Assembly: GCF_004359215.1 (NCBI RefSeq)
Contig: NC_090628.1
Coordinates: 834,173 to 898,172, forward strand
Length of the DNA stretch: 64,000 nt
Source of the DNA: Bremia lactucae
Lineage: Eukaryota; Oomycota; Peronosporomycetes; Peronosporales; Peronosporaceae
Reading direction: 5' to 3'
Shown one piece after another: positions 20,236 through 30,592 of this stretch. How positions within the stretch are numbered: the stretch's first letter is position 1; the number at the start of each line of letters is the position of its first letter. The notes beneath the pieces are model-generated. The model was given only the letters and a program-made list of their open reading frames with translations. It searched no databases and was not told where the DNA came from. The translations under genes were made by a program, and so were the position numbers.

Positions 20236-22119
20236 TTAAGCATGTACAATGCGCCATTTACCATTTGGCTTTTTGACACAAAATGTCGGTGTCGAATGAG
20301 GAGATTTGCTTTCTCGTACCATTCCAGCCTCGTGCTTAGCACGGAAGAAATCGTCAATGACGTCACACTGCTCCTTTGGTAAAGGCCATTGTCTTGTGAC
20401 ACAGTATTTGGTTACCGGAACCAAGTCAATTTCATGACGAACACCGCTATCCGGAGGTAAAACACATGGTGGATTATTACATACCACATCTTGGAATTCC
20501 TTAATCAAGGAATAAAAGGGATCCGATGACCCATTTCGCGCACTAAGTGCAGCTTTCGTGTCATCCAGGACAGCTTCGTCTAGAACTGACGATGAGTTTA
20601 ACTCAACCATAGGTCGAATGACCACCATTTCAGATAAGTCACCAGCCTTTAAGGCTCGACCGCACTCTTCAATAGACATTTCGTCTAGCTTTAAAAGAGC
20701 ATGTAACGAAGGGATTGTCGCAAGGCTAACTTCCCCCTCAATGTTACCGGTAACACCATTTACAAGCGTATGTACTAGCTCACTCGTATCACTTTGTGAG
20801 GATATACACGCTTCGTGTCCACCCTGTCTTGGAGTGGAGACAATGCGCCTCTTAGAGGCCGGGACATTCACGTCCCCGGGTTTTCCAGCCTGTATTGGTT
20901 CTATACAAGACATGGTGTCTAATTTGACATCCGACAAGGAGTTAGGTAACTCAACTTCCTTATCCAGCGAACGTTTACGTGTCGCTTCACGTGCATTAGG
21001 AGGGTTCGACCCAAAATTCCCTGGCGAACTGCCAATAGTGTCACTATTGACACTCAGTATGGTGCCACCTCGGCCGACCACACTCGGTGGACTTAGACGT
21101 GCCACTCCACGTATCTCAGAAATATTGCACCCTTGAGGTCCTGGCGAACCGCCAACAGTGTCACTACTGACACTCAGTATGATGCCACCTCGGCCGACCA
21201 TACTCGGTGGACTTAGACGTGCCACTTCGCGTATCTCAGGGATATTGCACCCTTGATGATTCGGCCTTAGGCCAACAATGCTTTCCGCATTTAGTGAATT
21301 GTTATTATAACGAGTGTCACTCGACGGAGTACATGCCGTTCCACTTATTTCTGCTGAGTCGGGCTCAGAATGAATGTTTTTAACATTAGAGTTTATTAAC
21401 TCAGACATACCAATATCTAAAACGCTGACAGACTCATTCAATGATCCGCGCCAATAGCGATTTCGTTGCCTAGCAAAGGTGGGTTCATGACTCTCCAAAA
21501 CTTTACTAGGAACATTGCGCGCGGCGCCTAAGGTCTTAGACCTCCAATCGATCCATGGCTCATGGTGTTCTAACCAGGCCATACCAAGGATGAGATCATA
21601 TCTCGAATCCAAATCAAGGACGAGACAGCGTTCCATACTCTCAAAGTCCAGAAACTTTATACCGAAGTTCAATGGAAGGTTGGGAACAGTGATACGAGCC
21701 CCAGTCGCTAAGCGAACAGTGATTGTATCACCTTCATGCGCTCTAAGCGCCTCAACGTATTGTTGACTTCCTTCAAGGGAAAGGCGTCGAGCATAATTGC
21801 AAGACGCTCCTGAGTCAATTAAAATTGACCACGGCTTATCAAAGCCCTTTGCAGTCGCTTGAGCGACTAGCAAGCCAGGCTTGTACTCTCGCCCCGTGCC
21901 ATTGAGCACCGAGCTAATTGGGGCAAGGTTCTGTTGATTCTCACCTCCTTGAGGTTCAACAGAGCCTAGGTCTCCCCCAGTAGGGCGCCCCGCAACTACT
22001 GGTATCGACGTTTTCCCGCAGCGTACCAGATCTCTGGTATAGGTCGGAGTTGGAGCTCTTTCAGCTTTACGCGAATTTCGAAGAGGGCAGGCAGGGCGTA
22101 ATGTCTCGTGCTTCAGCAC
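20236..22119 (-). pseudogene. Gy2 protease, long linker and RT N-terminus (627 codons open)
   Basis: The longest open frame in the window outside N runs. The retropepsin active site WSILIDSGASCNY is near residue 97-109, followed by the flap/ILGMAWLEHHEPW region near 175-188. A ~280-residue low-complexity linker with a duplicated 40-aa unit follows, then RT fingers (RHEIDLVPVTKYCVTRQWPL and SPHSTPTFCVKKPNGKWRIVHA). The ORF ends at a frameshift just before the RT palm. It is part of a gag-pol polyprotein rather than a separate gene. A downstream start at 22119 is only the first Met of the open frame. Confidence 0.85.
21020..21259. repeat. Two tandem 120-bp units in the Gy2 linker
   Basis: CGGCCGACCACACTCGGTGG at about 21070 recurs 120 bp later with one change. 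The surrounding unit (encoding about 40 residues ending SVSSDTVGGSPG) is repeated in frame. The relative Gy8 has one unit only (about 56100-56220). Confidence 0.85.
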
Positions 22120-22299
22120 ATATTACATCTACAGATGGTCTTATGCTGTTCCACAGCTTGAAAGAGCCTCTTCTCCTTCTTCAACGAGGCTTAAATCCAT
22201 AGGTTCCGCTCTATTAGACGGAACCCATGTGCTCGAAGAGCTTGTTCGGTAAACAGGCGTGCTAACGCGAGCAGACTTAAAGTCAAACTCGGCACGTAG

Positions 22300-23000
22300 C
22301 GCTATGGCAACTGCCTCTCGAACGTAGCCGGATGAGATCGGAACAATTCCGTCAGAGCAACGCCCTCATTGAGAGCCCCCATAAAGATGGTCACTACAAT
22401 TGCTTCTTGCATCGGGTCTTGATGCAAAGATGCAATGAGAGTTCTCAAGGCTCCTGAACAAAGTCCCCTAGGGTTCTTTTACCCTGTCGAGTCGCTAGGA
22501 GCCGTGCGCATGCGAAAAGCCTGATCAGGCGGTGCAAACATGCTTGCTATTTGCTGTTTCAGCGAATCCCATGAGGGAAAAGCTTCGTTTATGGACGTGC
22601 TGCACGATAGTGCCCACTCCATGACTCTACCTCCAAGTTTGGAAATGGCCATAGCCACCTTTTGCCGTTCTGTTAAGAACAAGACGAAATCAATGAACAT
22701 TTCCATCTGCTTAATCCAAAAAGGGAAATTTTCTCCCTCTTTTCCCTCAAATGTCTTCACATTTGCAGTTAGAGGGCGAGCCCTCGGCTCTGAGTCAGGT
22801 ACAGAGATGGCGTAGATGCCGCTAAGTGGTCCTGTACCTGACCGATCAGGGAGGCTTCGTACCGCATGAAGGCTTCAAGCTTTGCACGCAGGCCTCTAGT
22901 CCCTGGGAGATAATAAATTCCACGTGCTCAAGCCCAAATAAGGTTTTGAGCTTGTCAAAAGCGGCGCGTTGCGCTTTGACAGTTCTTGAACCTCTTTCGT
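22300..23000 (-). pseudogene. Gy2 gag
   Basis: The 22760-22479 piece contains [20 protein letters not shown] and FAPPDQAFRMR, the capsid-like region. Upstream pieces correspond to the gag N-terminus at 57941-57726 in Gy8, but the initiator ATG of Gy8 reads ACG here (near 22999). The region 22120-22300 is the frame-broken link to the protease. No zinc knuckle is clearly visible. Confidence 0.7.
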
Positions 23001-23046
23001 TTTCGTGAAGGTTTAGTCTTTTAAAGACTCAGGCGTCGATTGACTA

Positions 23047-23058
23047 CTAGTGCTACCA
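23047..23058 (-). other. Primer-binding site of Gy2
   Basis: The minus strand reads TGGTAGCACTAG two bases after the LTR C end, the position and TGG start of a tRNA primer site. The same core occurs in Gy4, Gy5 and Gy6. Confidence 0.65.
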
Positions 23059-23060
23059 GG

Positions 23061-23288
23061 TGTAGCGGAGCTACCTCGCTCCTAAAGTCAGAGGAAGACT
23101 TTCAGACTCAGAGAGTCACTTATTTCTATTGAACTAATAGGTTAAAAACTCAGGGAGTCGTACAAGCTACTAAAGCTTAAGGAATCCTAGTTCAAGGGAT
23201 TCAGGGGTTCGTAGAACCGTGCCCAAGAGGATATACCTTAGAAAGGCTTCTATGTCTTACAGATCAATGCGCAAGCCTTAGGAAGGCG
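23061..23288 (-). repeat. LTR C (5' LTR of Gy2), outer part truncated
   Basis: Shares about 220 bp with 58002-58228, from TGTAGCGGAGCTACC outward to GCGCAAGCCTTA. The outer end is replaced by the Gy3 fragment, so the true length is unknown. Confidence 0.7.
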
Positions 23289-24911
23289 GAGCGTTCACAA
23301 GCGCGTGGTTGTCCATCGAATGAGTACGATGGCTTCAGTTGTCGTTCGGTCGTTTGCACGACTGCACAAGAACTCAGTGCGAATAATCATCGCGCTATGG
23401 AGTTAAATCCAGACGGCTTGTACACAAGCACAACCAGCGTCGAAGGCCCACCATTGTGACGTGGACATAGTTATTAACGGCTGTGCACAAGCACAGGTAG
23501 CGTCGAGGTTCGACCACTCGAATAAGTTGAGCTGTACGAAACAAGGATGCTTGCTTGGAAAGCAGCATTCAATATAATTTAAAACGCCTGTCTATAAGAG
23601 GCAGTGCTAAAGTCCTTGATAATCTGGACAGTCGATCGTAGAGGATCACGCTGTGGATGCGCAGCCACAGCTATAGGCAGTTGGGGAGGATACTCCCTAA
23701 ATAAAACTTGAGGGAATGAGTCCCCAAGAATATGTGAAAATAATTTTCCAGAGACCTGTGGTCAAAGTTTCCCAGTACCATTGGAAATAAGTTCTAAAAG
23801 TGTAGGCGCTTTAACACTTGATATGATAGCGCCTCCGGAGTTGCTTCGGAGATAACTCCATTGTCAAGGCTTAAACTGACTGAAACAGTTCCTGTGTGAT
23901 CTGCGTAGTGGCAAAGTCAAGCAGATCTGCATACTTGTCTCAGATGACAACTACGTGGCCGATATTCGGTCAGCGATATCATTTCCTCAGGTGAACGGGT
24001 TCTCAGCAGCTCATCGATGGACGAAAGTAATCACGATGAGAAGACTCGAATTGAACGTTTTACGTCCCAATCCTGCGATTCTTTGAAGAAAACCCCTCTG
24101 TATAAGTATTTGCTAGAATTTTAGGATGTCTTCCCTAAATCAGTACGTGCGAGTTGCCTAAGGATAAAAGGACCTCGACCTGATTCCAGGTTCAAAATAC
24201 TGTGTCATGAAGCAGTGGCCATTGCCTCGTGAACAAGTATTAACGATCGACAAATTCTATGCCGATCGCTTAGCAGCGGGCCATATGAGGGAGTCAACAT
24301 CCCCGCATAGCTCTCCGACCTTCTGTGTGCGTAAATCAACAGGAGGATGGCGGTTTGTGCATGCATTTAATAAACTGAACGCTGCAACGGTACCGACTCA
24401 AACGCCGACACCACAAAAGACGTAATCATCGATGGTATGTCAAAGAGTACCACCTTTTCTTTAATGGATCTGATGGATGGATTCTATCTGATCCTTATGC
24501 GTGCACAGGATATCCCGCTCACATCAGTAAGCACCCCGAGCGGTATGCTATGGGAGTAGCTAGTAATGCCACAGGGACTTAGTAATGCGTCTGCGACATT
24601 AAACACATGTGTAACCAATATATTGAGATCGATGCTGGATTTTGCACCGAGCTATTTTGATGACGTCTTCGCTCATAGCATAGCCATGAACGGGTGTCGG
24701 AGATTAAAGTATATTTCCCACATCCGAAAGGTCCTTACACTTATGCGTAAGCACAAGTTTTACGCAAATCTCAAAAAGTGTATATTCGCTGGAAGCGAAA
24801 TTCCACTTATTGGGTGCATCGTGGGTAAACACGGTGTACGGGATCCAGAAAAGATATCAAGGCGATCACCGATTGGCCTGTGCCAGTTCGTTGTAAAGGA
24901 TCTTAAGAAGT
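23289..24911 (+). mobile_element. Gy3: plus-strand gypsy fragment (protease linker and RT), cut by gap
   Basis: Starts within the linker (VRWLQLSFGR-type remnant of the 6976-7206 region of Gy1). It continues through the pre-RT region, then RT fingers (24207-24425, MKQWPLPREQVLTIDKFYAD and SPHSSPTFCVRKSTGGWR) and palm (24566-24911, MPQGLSNASATLN, catalytic YFDDVF). It has frame breaks at about 24425 and 24560. It is Gy1-related and supplies the RT core missing from Gy1. It is not a full element. Confidence 0.8.
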
Positions 24912-25011
24912 NNNNNNNNNNNNNNNNNNNNNNNNNNNNNNNNNNNNNNNNNNNNNNNNNNNNNNNNNNNNNNNNNNNNNNNNNNNNNNNNNNNNNNNNN
25001 NNNNNNNNNNN
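24912..25011. other. Assembly gap (100 N)
   Basis: A placeholder-length N run. Sequence orientation flips across it: plus-strand RT to the left, minus-strand RNase H to the right. Confidence 0.98.
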
Positions 25012-25351
25012 CATTCTAGGCGAGAGGTGCGGTGGGTTTATCGCGGTCAGCAGTGATGCGTGATCCGTATAAACCACAAATTGATCGGTGCCCAATAGCT
25101 GCACACGAACTTGAGAAGAGAAGAGCATACTTTATTGAAAGTAGCTCTTTGTCATGCACAAGGTAATTCAGTTCCGCGGCTTTTGATAGCTGGGACTGAT
25201 AAGAGATGACACGGTCAACGCCGTCGTCATCCTTCTGCATGAGTGCGCTGCCTTTTGCAAAATTACTTGCATCGCAGACGACGCTAAAGAGCTTATCCGC
25301 GTCTGGCAATGCCAAGACTGCTGCCTCAACAAGAGACTGCTTCACTGATGT
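25012..25351 (-). pseudogene. Gypsy RNase H fragment, inverted
   Basis: A minus-strand frame starting MKQSLVEAAVLALPDADKLF with VVCDASNFAKGSAL and LVHDKELLSIKYAL. It is a close relative of 8047-8343. It joins plus-strand element tail at about 25351, where GATGTG is followed by the pre-PPT region. Confidence 0.8.
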
Positions 25352-25495
25352 GTAGGTGGCATTTTTGGCGCCGTGTTTGGAAACACAGGTCGCTAGAGTG
25401 ATTTAGTGAACTAGCGGCGCGTAAAGCTGCTCGCAGTTCCTCGCTCCTCGTTGAAGAATTTAAAAATGTAAATTCGTTCTTAAAGAGGGGGATGG
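25352..25495 (+). mobile_element. Gy1-type element tail with polypurine tract
   Basis: Matches 12590-12735 of Gy1 (TTGGCGCCGTGT through GCTCGCAGTTCCTCGCTCCTC), ending with the tract AAAGAGGGGGATGG before LTR A. Confidence 0.8.
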
Positions 25496-26049
25496 TGTAA
25501 CGGGCTAGAGTTGCCCTAATGTTACACAGTCCCCATTAAGTACATTTGGTACTTAAGGGGATGGTCAATTACTAAATAATAGTAATTAGACCCAACACTC
25601 GGGTGTGGTGCACATTTGTGACCAACCCTTGTGGATGTGATGCACATGGGTGCATTCACATTAGGAGGGATGACGCCCAGCGTCATCCATGATGACGGCT
25701 AGCGTCATCAGTTACGCGAGGTATCTATAAAGATACGCTCGTAATACATATTAAATGATATCTATAGAGATAACATTTTAATTGGTAAAAATAGGTATTT
25801 GTATTTAATTCTATTAAATATAAATCAGTCTGAAAATTACTACCTACTTGGGAAGTGCGCACGAGGAGACGGATTACCGCTCCCGTGACGTCACTTCACC
25901 AGAGTTCTTAGTGTGTTGGGTGAGGTCGCTTGCGCGCCCACCACAACTTCCTCATTGCACGCAAGAGAAGCAGGTGCAAACCGCTTCCTCGCTGTGCTAG
26001 GGTGTGTGCTTAAGTAGAGCGTGGCCGCATTACGACGTGCCCGCCTACA
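25496..26049 (+). repeat. LTR A, complete (554 bp), first of a tandem pair
   Basis: TGTAACGGGCTAGAG through CCGCCTACA. It contains a run of inverted repeats: 25530-25561, 25636-25660, 25668-25688, 25690-25710 and 25721-25736. It follows a polypurine tract, so it is the 3' LTR of the tail fragment. Confidence 0.9.
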
Positions 26050-26054
26050 GAAAA

Positions 26055-26607
26055 TGGAACAGGCTAAATAGCCTTAATGCTACACAGTCTCCGTTAAGTA
26101 AACTTTGTGTACTTAAGGGGATGGTCACTTACTAAATTAAAGTAATTAGACCCAGCACTCGGGTGTGGTTCACACTTGTGACGAACCCTTGTGAATGTGA
26201 TGCACATGGGTGCATTCACATTAGGAGGGATGACGTCTAATGTCATCCGTGATGACGGCGAGCGTCATCCGTTACGCGTGGTATCTAGAATTATACGCTC
26301 GCAATACATATTAAGTGTTATCTATAGAGATGACATTTTGATTGGTAAAAATAGGTATATATATTTAATACGATTAAACATAAATCAGTTTAAATCAACT
26401 TCCCACTTGGTAAGTGCGCATGAGAAGCCGGATTAACGCTCCCGTGACGACTCTTAATCACAGTGCTTAGTGCGTTGGGTGAGGTTCGCTAACGCGCCCA
26501 CCGCACTACCTCACTGCACGCATGAGAAGCTGGTTAAACCGCTTCCTCGCTCTGCTAGTGTGTGTGTATAAGTAGAGCGTGGCCGCGTCACGACGTGTCC
26601 GCCTACA
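26055..26607 (+). repeat. LTR A, complete (553 bp), second of a tandem pair
   Basis: TGGAACAGGCTAAATAG through TCCGCCTACA, clearly diverged from its neighbour and closer to the 12736 copy. Five bases (GAAAA) separate the two. Confidence 0.88.
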
Positions 26608-26914
26608 TAACATCGCCATACGAAAACACGGTTTCTGATGCTCTCATGTTGATAGTTAAGGTGTGTGGCTATTGTGAGTCCCTCATGTAATTTAGGGGTG
26701 TGATGGTTTACCAAAGTTTAAAAGGGGATCTAACGACGACTCTAAAGGAATAATTGTTAATTTTTCGATGTAGCAGAAAAATAAATGTTTTATGTTGTCA
26801 TTTTCAATCTGTAGTTTTTATCTAATTAAAACAAACAGACGGGGAGGGATGAAGTGTGGCGATACCAAAATAGGGAGTTTCAATACCGGTTTTCTATATC
26901 TTCTTACACCTTTA
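26608..26914. other. Unique spacer
   Basis: No ORF or repeat that I can support. It is AT-rich. Confidence 0.45.
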
Positions 26915-27000
26915 AATGTTAATTTAATGTAACGATACATTCTGTTACAGCACCACTTACACTAGAGCAGTGCAACGTGGACTTGTACTGAAGCAGTACA
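26915..27000. repeat. Two scrambled LTR B pieces
   Basis: 26915-26949 is the LTR B start in minus orientation (GTTAATTTAATGTAACGATACATTCTGTTACA). 26950-27000 is the LTR B 3' region in plus orientation (GCACCACTTACACTAG to GAAGCAGTACA). A complete LTR B begins at once after them. Confidence 0.65.
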
Positions 27001-27446
27001 TGTAACGAGGTGTATCGTTACATGAACTTAGCACATAAAGTTGTTAATTAATATATTAGCGATAAGGCAGATAATATTTGAAGGATATTTCTTTAAATAG
27101 TAATGTTCAGAATTTTTATCCATAAATAGGTATAGGCCATTATATCTAATTATTCCGCAGACGAATCAACTGTAGATGTAATCAAAAGAGAGAGACAGAT
27201 AAGATAAGATTTCAATTGCTTGTTTAGTATTAGTTGATAATTAAGTTAGCGTTAACAGATAGAAAGAAGAGAAACTTAATTATATTAATAGAGTTATCAT
27301 TTACCCTCTTTAAGCTAGTTGCCTTAAAGAGAAGTCTTCCTTTGCACGTACTAGTGTACGTAAAATAACGTAAGACACAACTCGCAACTGAAGCAGTGCG
27401 AAGTGGACTTGTACTTTAGCAGTTAAAGTCGTAGTACCCCGTTACA
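27001..27446 (+). repeat. LTR B, complete (446 bp), 5' LTR of Gy4a
   Basis: TGTAACGAGGTGTATCGTTACATG to GTACCCCGTTACA, followed after CC by the primer-binding site TGGTAGCACTTTG (27449-27461). Confidence 0.88.
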
Positions 27447-28917
27447 CCTGGTAGCACTTTGTAGTCCATCCAAGGACCACATTTCTTCCATCTAACATGG
27501 TCATGTTAGATGATAGTGGGAATACGCATCACGTTTCACGTGAAAGCTACTCCTTTTTAAGTGAATTAGAAATGAGTGGTCGAAAGAATGAGTTCGACCG
27601 TAGGAAACGATGCCATCTTGGCAATGCTGTCCAATTTGGACAGAGATGCCCTCCATTCAGCCAATGCCAAAAAAAAGCAACGGTCGCGGGTCCGACGTTG
27701 TTGCGAAATCGCAACAGCGAGGCGAACCGCCAAAAAACGGTTGGGGTCAGTAGGGGCACAACGTCCTACTGATCCAGCAACCTCAAGAGAATTTGCAAAT
27801 CTCTTGACTAAAGTTGATGCTGACACAATCATTATGTGTCTCTGCACCTGGTGATGAGGTATCCCTCATCACCTTTAATTTAAAAGTGACACATGATTGT
27901 CATTTAGAGCCCTAGTGGACTGTGTGGCGTCAAATGACTTTATTCGACGCCAGTCGCTAGAGGGTCGTAGGCTCAAATATGTTGAGCGCGACATCCCTCT
28001 AACGAGGATGACGGTGCGTCTAGCGACAGGCGCATCGATAACAGCAATGAAACGCTGAGTGAAATTTCACTACACGTTAAGAGATTTACAGTACGATGAT
28101 GATTTTATCGTACTGGATTTGGATGACAAATTTGATGTCGTCCTTGGATTACCATTGCTGAGAAAGCACGAGCCGTGTATAAATTGGCAGCAATAAGCCG
28201 TGGCGATGTTTGTCTCTTGTTCATCAGATGGCCAACTGATGAACGTCTTGGGGTGTTTACAAGCGTGTGGATGTACTACGAGTGAGTGCGATGGCCTCAC
28301 TTGTGGTACGGTCGTTAGTACAACTGCACAAGATCATAGTGTGAGTATACAACACACTGTGGAGTCAATTGCCGGCGGCTGCGTTAATGCACAGGCAGCG
28401 TCGAAGATCCACCACTCGAAGAAGTCGAGTGGATTAAGACATGACTGTACGCCTAGCGGGCGACATTCAAGGAAGATACCGGTCTAAAAAAAAACACGAT
28501 GATCCTAGGTCGAGTTGAGAGTCGACCATAGAGATCCCGACTATGATATCGCAATCACAGTCGGAAAACGTTAAGGGAATAAGTCCCCACGTACTTGAAA
28601 AGAAATCTCCTCACATAGTTAGTGGTGAAGTGACTAGACTTCAGCATCCCGAAGGATTAATCCCTCGGCAGCATGTGGATAATGACCCAGGAAGAAACCG
28701 AGACATTAAATGTCTTGGATAATGACGGATCAAGAGTAGGCGCTTATACTCTTGATCTGTTTACGCCTCCGAAATTAACTCCGGAGATAACTCAATTACC
28801 AACCCTAGAACCTAAGCGGTTCTTGAGAGATCTGCATAGCGGTAAATTCAAGCAGATCTGAGTACCCGTCACAAAGGACGATTACGTAACCGACTTCCGG
28901 TCAGCGGTAATTTTATG
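27447..28917 (+). pseudogene. Gy4a: plus-strand gag (deleted) and protease
   Basis: The gag start at 27497 (MVMLDDSGNTHHVSRES) matches the Gy4b and Gy5 gag starts. After about 27670 the sequence skips the capsid and zinc knuckle and resumes at the gag tail. The protease follows: VDCVASNDFIRRQSLEG near 27920, DLQYDDDFIVLDLDDKFDV near 28085-28135, the linker 28200-28487 and the pre-RT segment 28673-28861. It ends at a junction with an inverted RT at 28918. Many stops; not functional. Confidence 0.75.
27449..27461 (+). other. Primer-binding site of Gy4a
   Basis: TGGTAGCACTTTG two bases downstream of the LTR end. Confidence 0.65.
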
Positions 28918-30592
28918 CAATACAAAAAGCCGTTGCGTGTTGAGTATCTACCGGAAGACGATCGATCTAAAGCCGGTGAATCTAAAAAAGATTTATTGGA
29001 TGAGGGCAACATAATTCCATTAAACGCAAAGGACTTTACCTTTTCTGAGACTTTGTTTATGTCATCAAACAAAGTTGATGACGGAACACTTGAAATAAGT
29101 GTTGCAAGAATGGGATGATTTTCATTGTTGGAATGCGCAGCCGACCCGATTTCAGACCGGCTTGATTCTGGTTTATAAATTACGGATAAATTATACTCCG
29201 CGAAGAAGGATAGCCACCTCGCCATTCTTTGCGAAAGGTCTGGGTTGTTTACGGCCGTGCATAAGGACGCATGTTTCGTATGAACGATGAACGCTCTATT
29301 TCGGACTCGATATACCCTAAATTTAGTCAATGCATAATTCATGGCAAAAAGTTCCTTGTCATGCTCTGGGTAGTTGCGTTCAGCTGGTTGCAGATGACGC
29401 GATTGGTAACAGATGACGAGCTCCGCGCCGTCTGTATCGTATTGCATTAATGTACAGCCGATTGCAAAATAGCTGGCGATACAGACCACATGGAATGGTC
29501 AGTCTTGATCTGCAATCGCCCATCTTGGCGATTGCAGATATGTAATGCTGATTGACAGCGTTCGTTAGCCATTTCTCGTCTTTTTCAAGAGACGAGAGAG
29601 ATAAACTGTCATCTCGGCATAATTGCGGGAGTAATTGTGCAAGTACGCCGCTAAACCAGGAAACTTTCTAAGCCCTTGCCATCGACTGAAACTGGCCAGT
29701 CGGTGATTGTCCTGATCTTTATGTGATCAGGGCGCACGCCGTGGTTACCGACGATGCACCCAAGAAGTGGGATTTCGCTTGTAGCGAATATACGCTTCTT
29801 AAGATTTGCGTACAACTTATGCTTTTGCATAAGTGTTAGAACCTGACGAACGTAAGTTTTATGAGCTTCCACGTCCGTCTTACCGTCCATGGTCCGGCTA
29901 TGGACGAATACATCGTCAAAATAACTCGGTGCGAATTCTCGCACCGGTCTCAACCGATTTGTTACACATCTGTTGAATGTTGCAGGGGCGTTACTAAGCC
30001 CCTGAGGCATCACTAGCCATTCCCAGAGCATCCCACTGGGAGTGCTCACTGCTGTGTACGGGATGTCCCGTTCACGCATAAGGATTTGATAGAACCCATC
30101 CATCAGATCCATAGAAGAAAAGATAGTACTCTTAGACATACCGTCTATGATTACGTCTTTTCTCGGTATCGGCGTTTGAGCCGGTATCGTTGCAGCATTC
30201 AGTTTATTGAATGCGTGCACTATCCGCCACCCTCATGTGGCCTTTCGCACACAGAATGTTGGAGAGCTATGTGGGGAGGTTGACTCCCTTATCTGGCCCG
30301 CTTTTACTCTATCGGTAAAGAATTTGTCGATCGCAAGTACTTGTTCACGAGGCAGTGGCCACTGCTTCATGACACAGTACTTCGAGCCCGGTTTGAGCTC
30401 GATCTCATGTCGAGTGCCTGTATCCTTAGGCAACTCGCTTAAAACTGCTTCAGGGAATACATCTCTAAATTCTATTAAATCCTTGTATAGAGGATTTCCC
30501 TTGAATGACTCCCAAGATTGAGTACTGTATCTCTCAATCCGAGTCTTCTCATCGAGGACATTTTCGTCCATTGATGAGCTGCTGAGAACTCG
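28918..30592 (-). pseudogene. Gy4b reverse transcriptase and RNase H
   Basis: On the minus strand, 30571-30233 carries the pre-RT and fingers (TRHEIELKPGSKYCVMKQWP, SPHSSPTFCVRKAT). An in-frame stop there (TGA where Gy5 reads GGA, near 30237) is followed by 30220-29651 with MDLMDGFYQILMRERDIPYT, MPQGLSNAPATFNRC and catalytic YFDDVF. RNase H follows at 29489-28918 (HDKELFAMNYAL, then IVHTKHASLCTAVNNPDLSQ), ending at NGFLYC. Most of it is duplicated at 41065-42745. Confidence 0.85.

Larger units (their letters stand above)
16593..23288 (-). mobile_element. Gy2: minus-strand chromodomain Ty3/gypsy element, 3' LTR missing
   Basis: Minus-strand order from the right: LTR C (23061-23288), primer-binding site, gag (22300-23000), protease with long linker and RT start (22119-20236), RT (20169-19615), RNase H (19517-19102), integrase (19024-18212), GPY/F and chromodomain (18000-17386). 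An ORF runs the opposite way at 16603-17867. Frameshifts divide pol. The 3' end is cut by LTR A. Gy7 and Gy8 belong to the same family. Confidence 0.9.

Noticed and set aside
28915..29118. 67-codon plus ORF duplicated exactly at 41060-41263
   Set aside because: Identity reflects the duplicated RNase H segment; it is the antisense shadow of a real frame.
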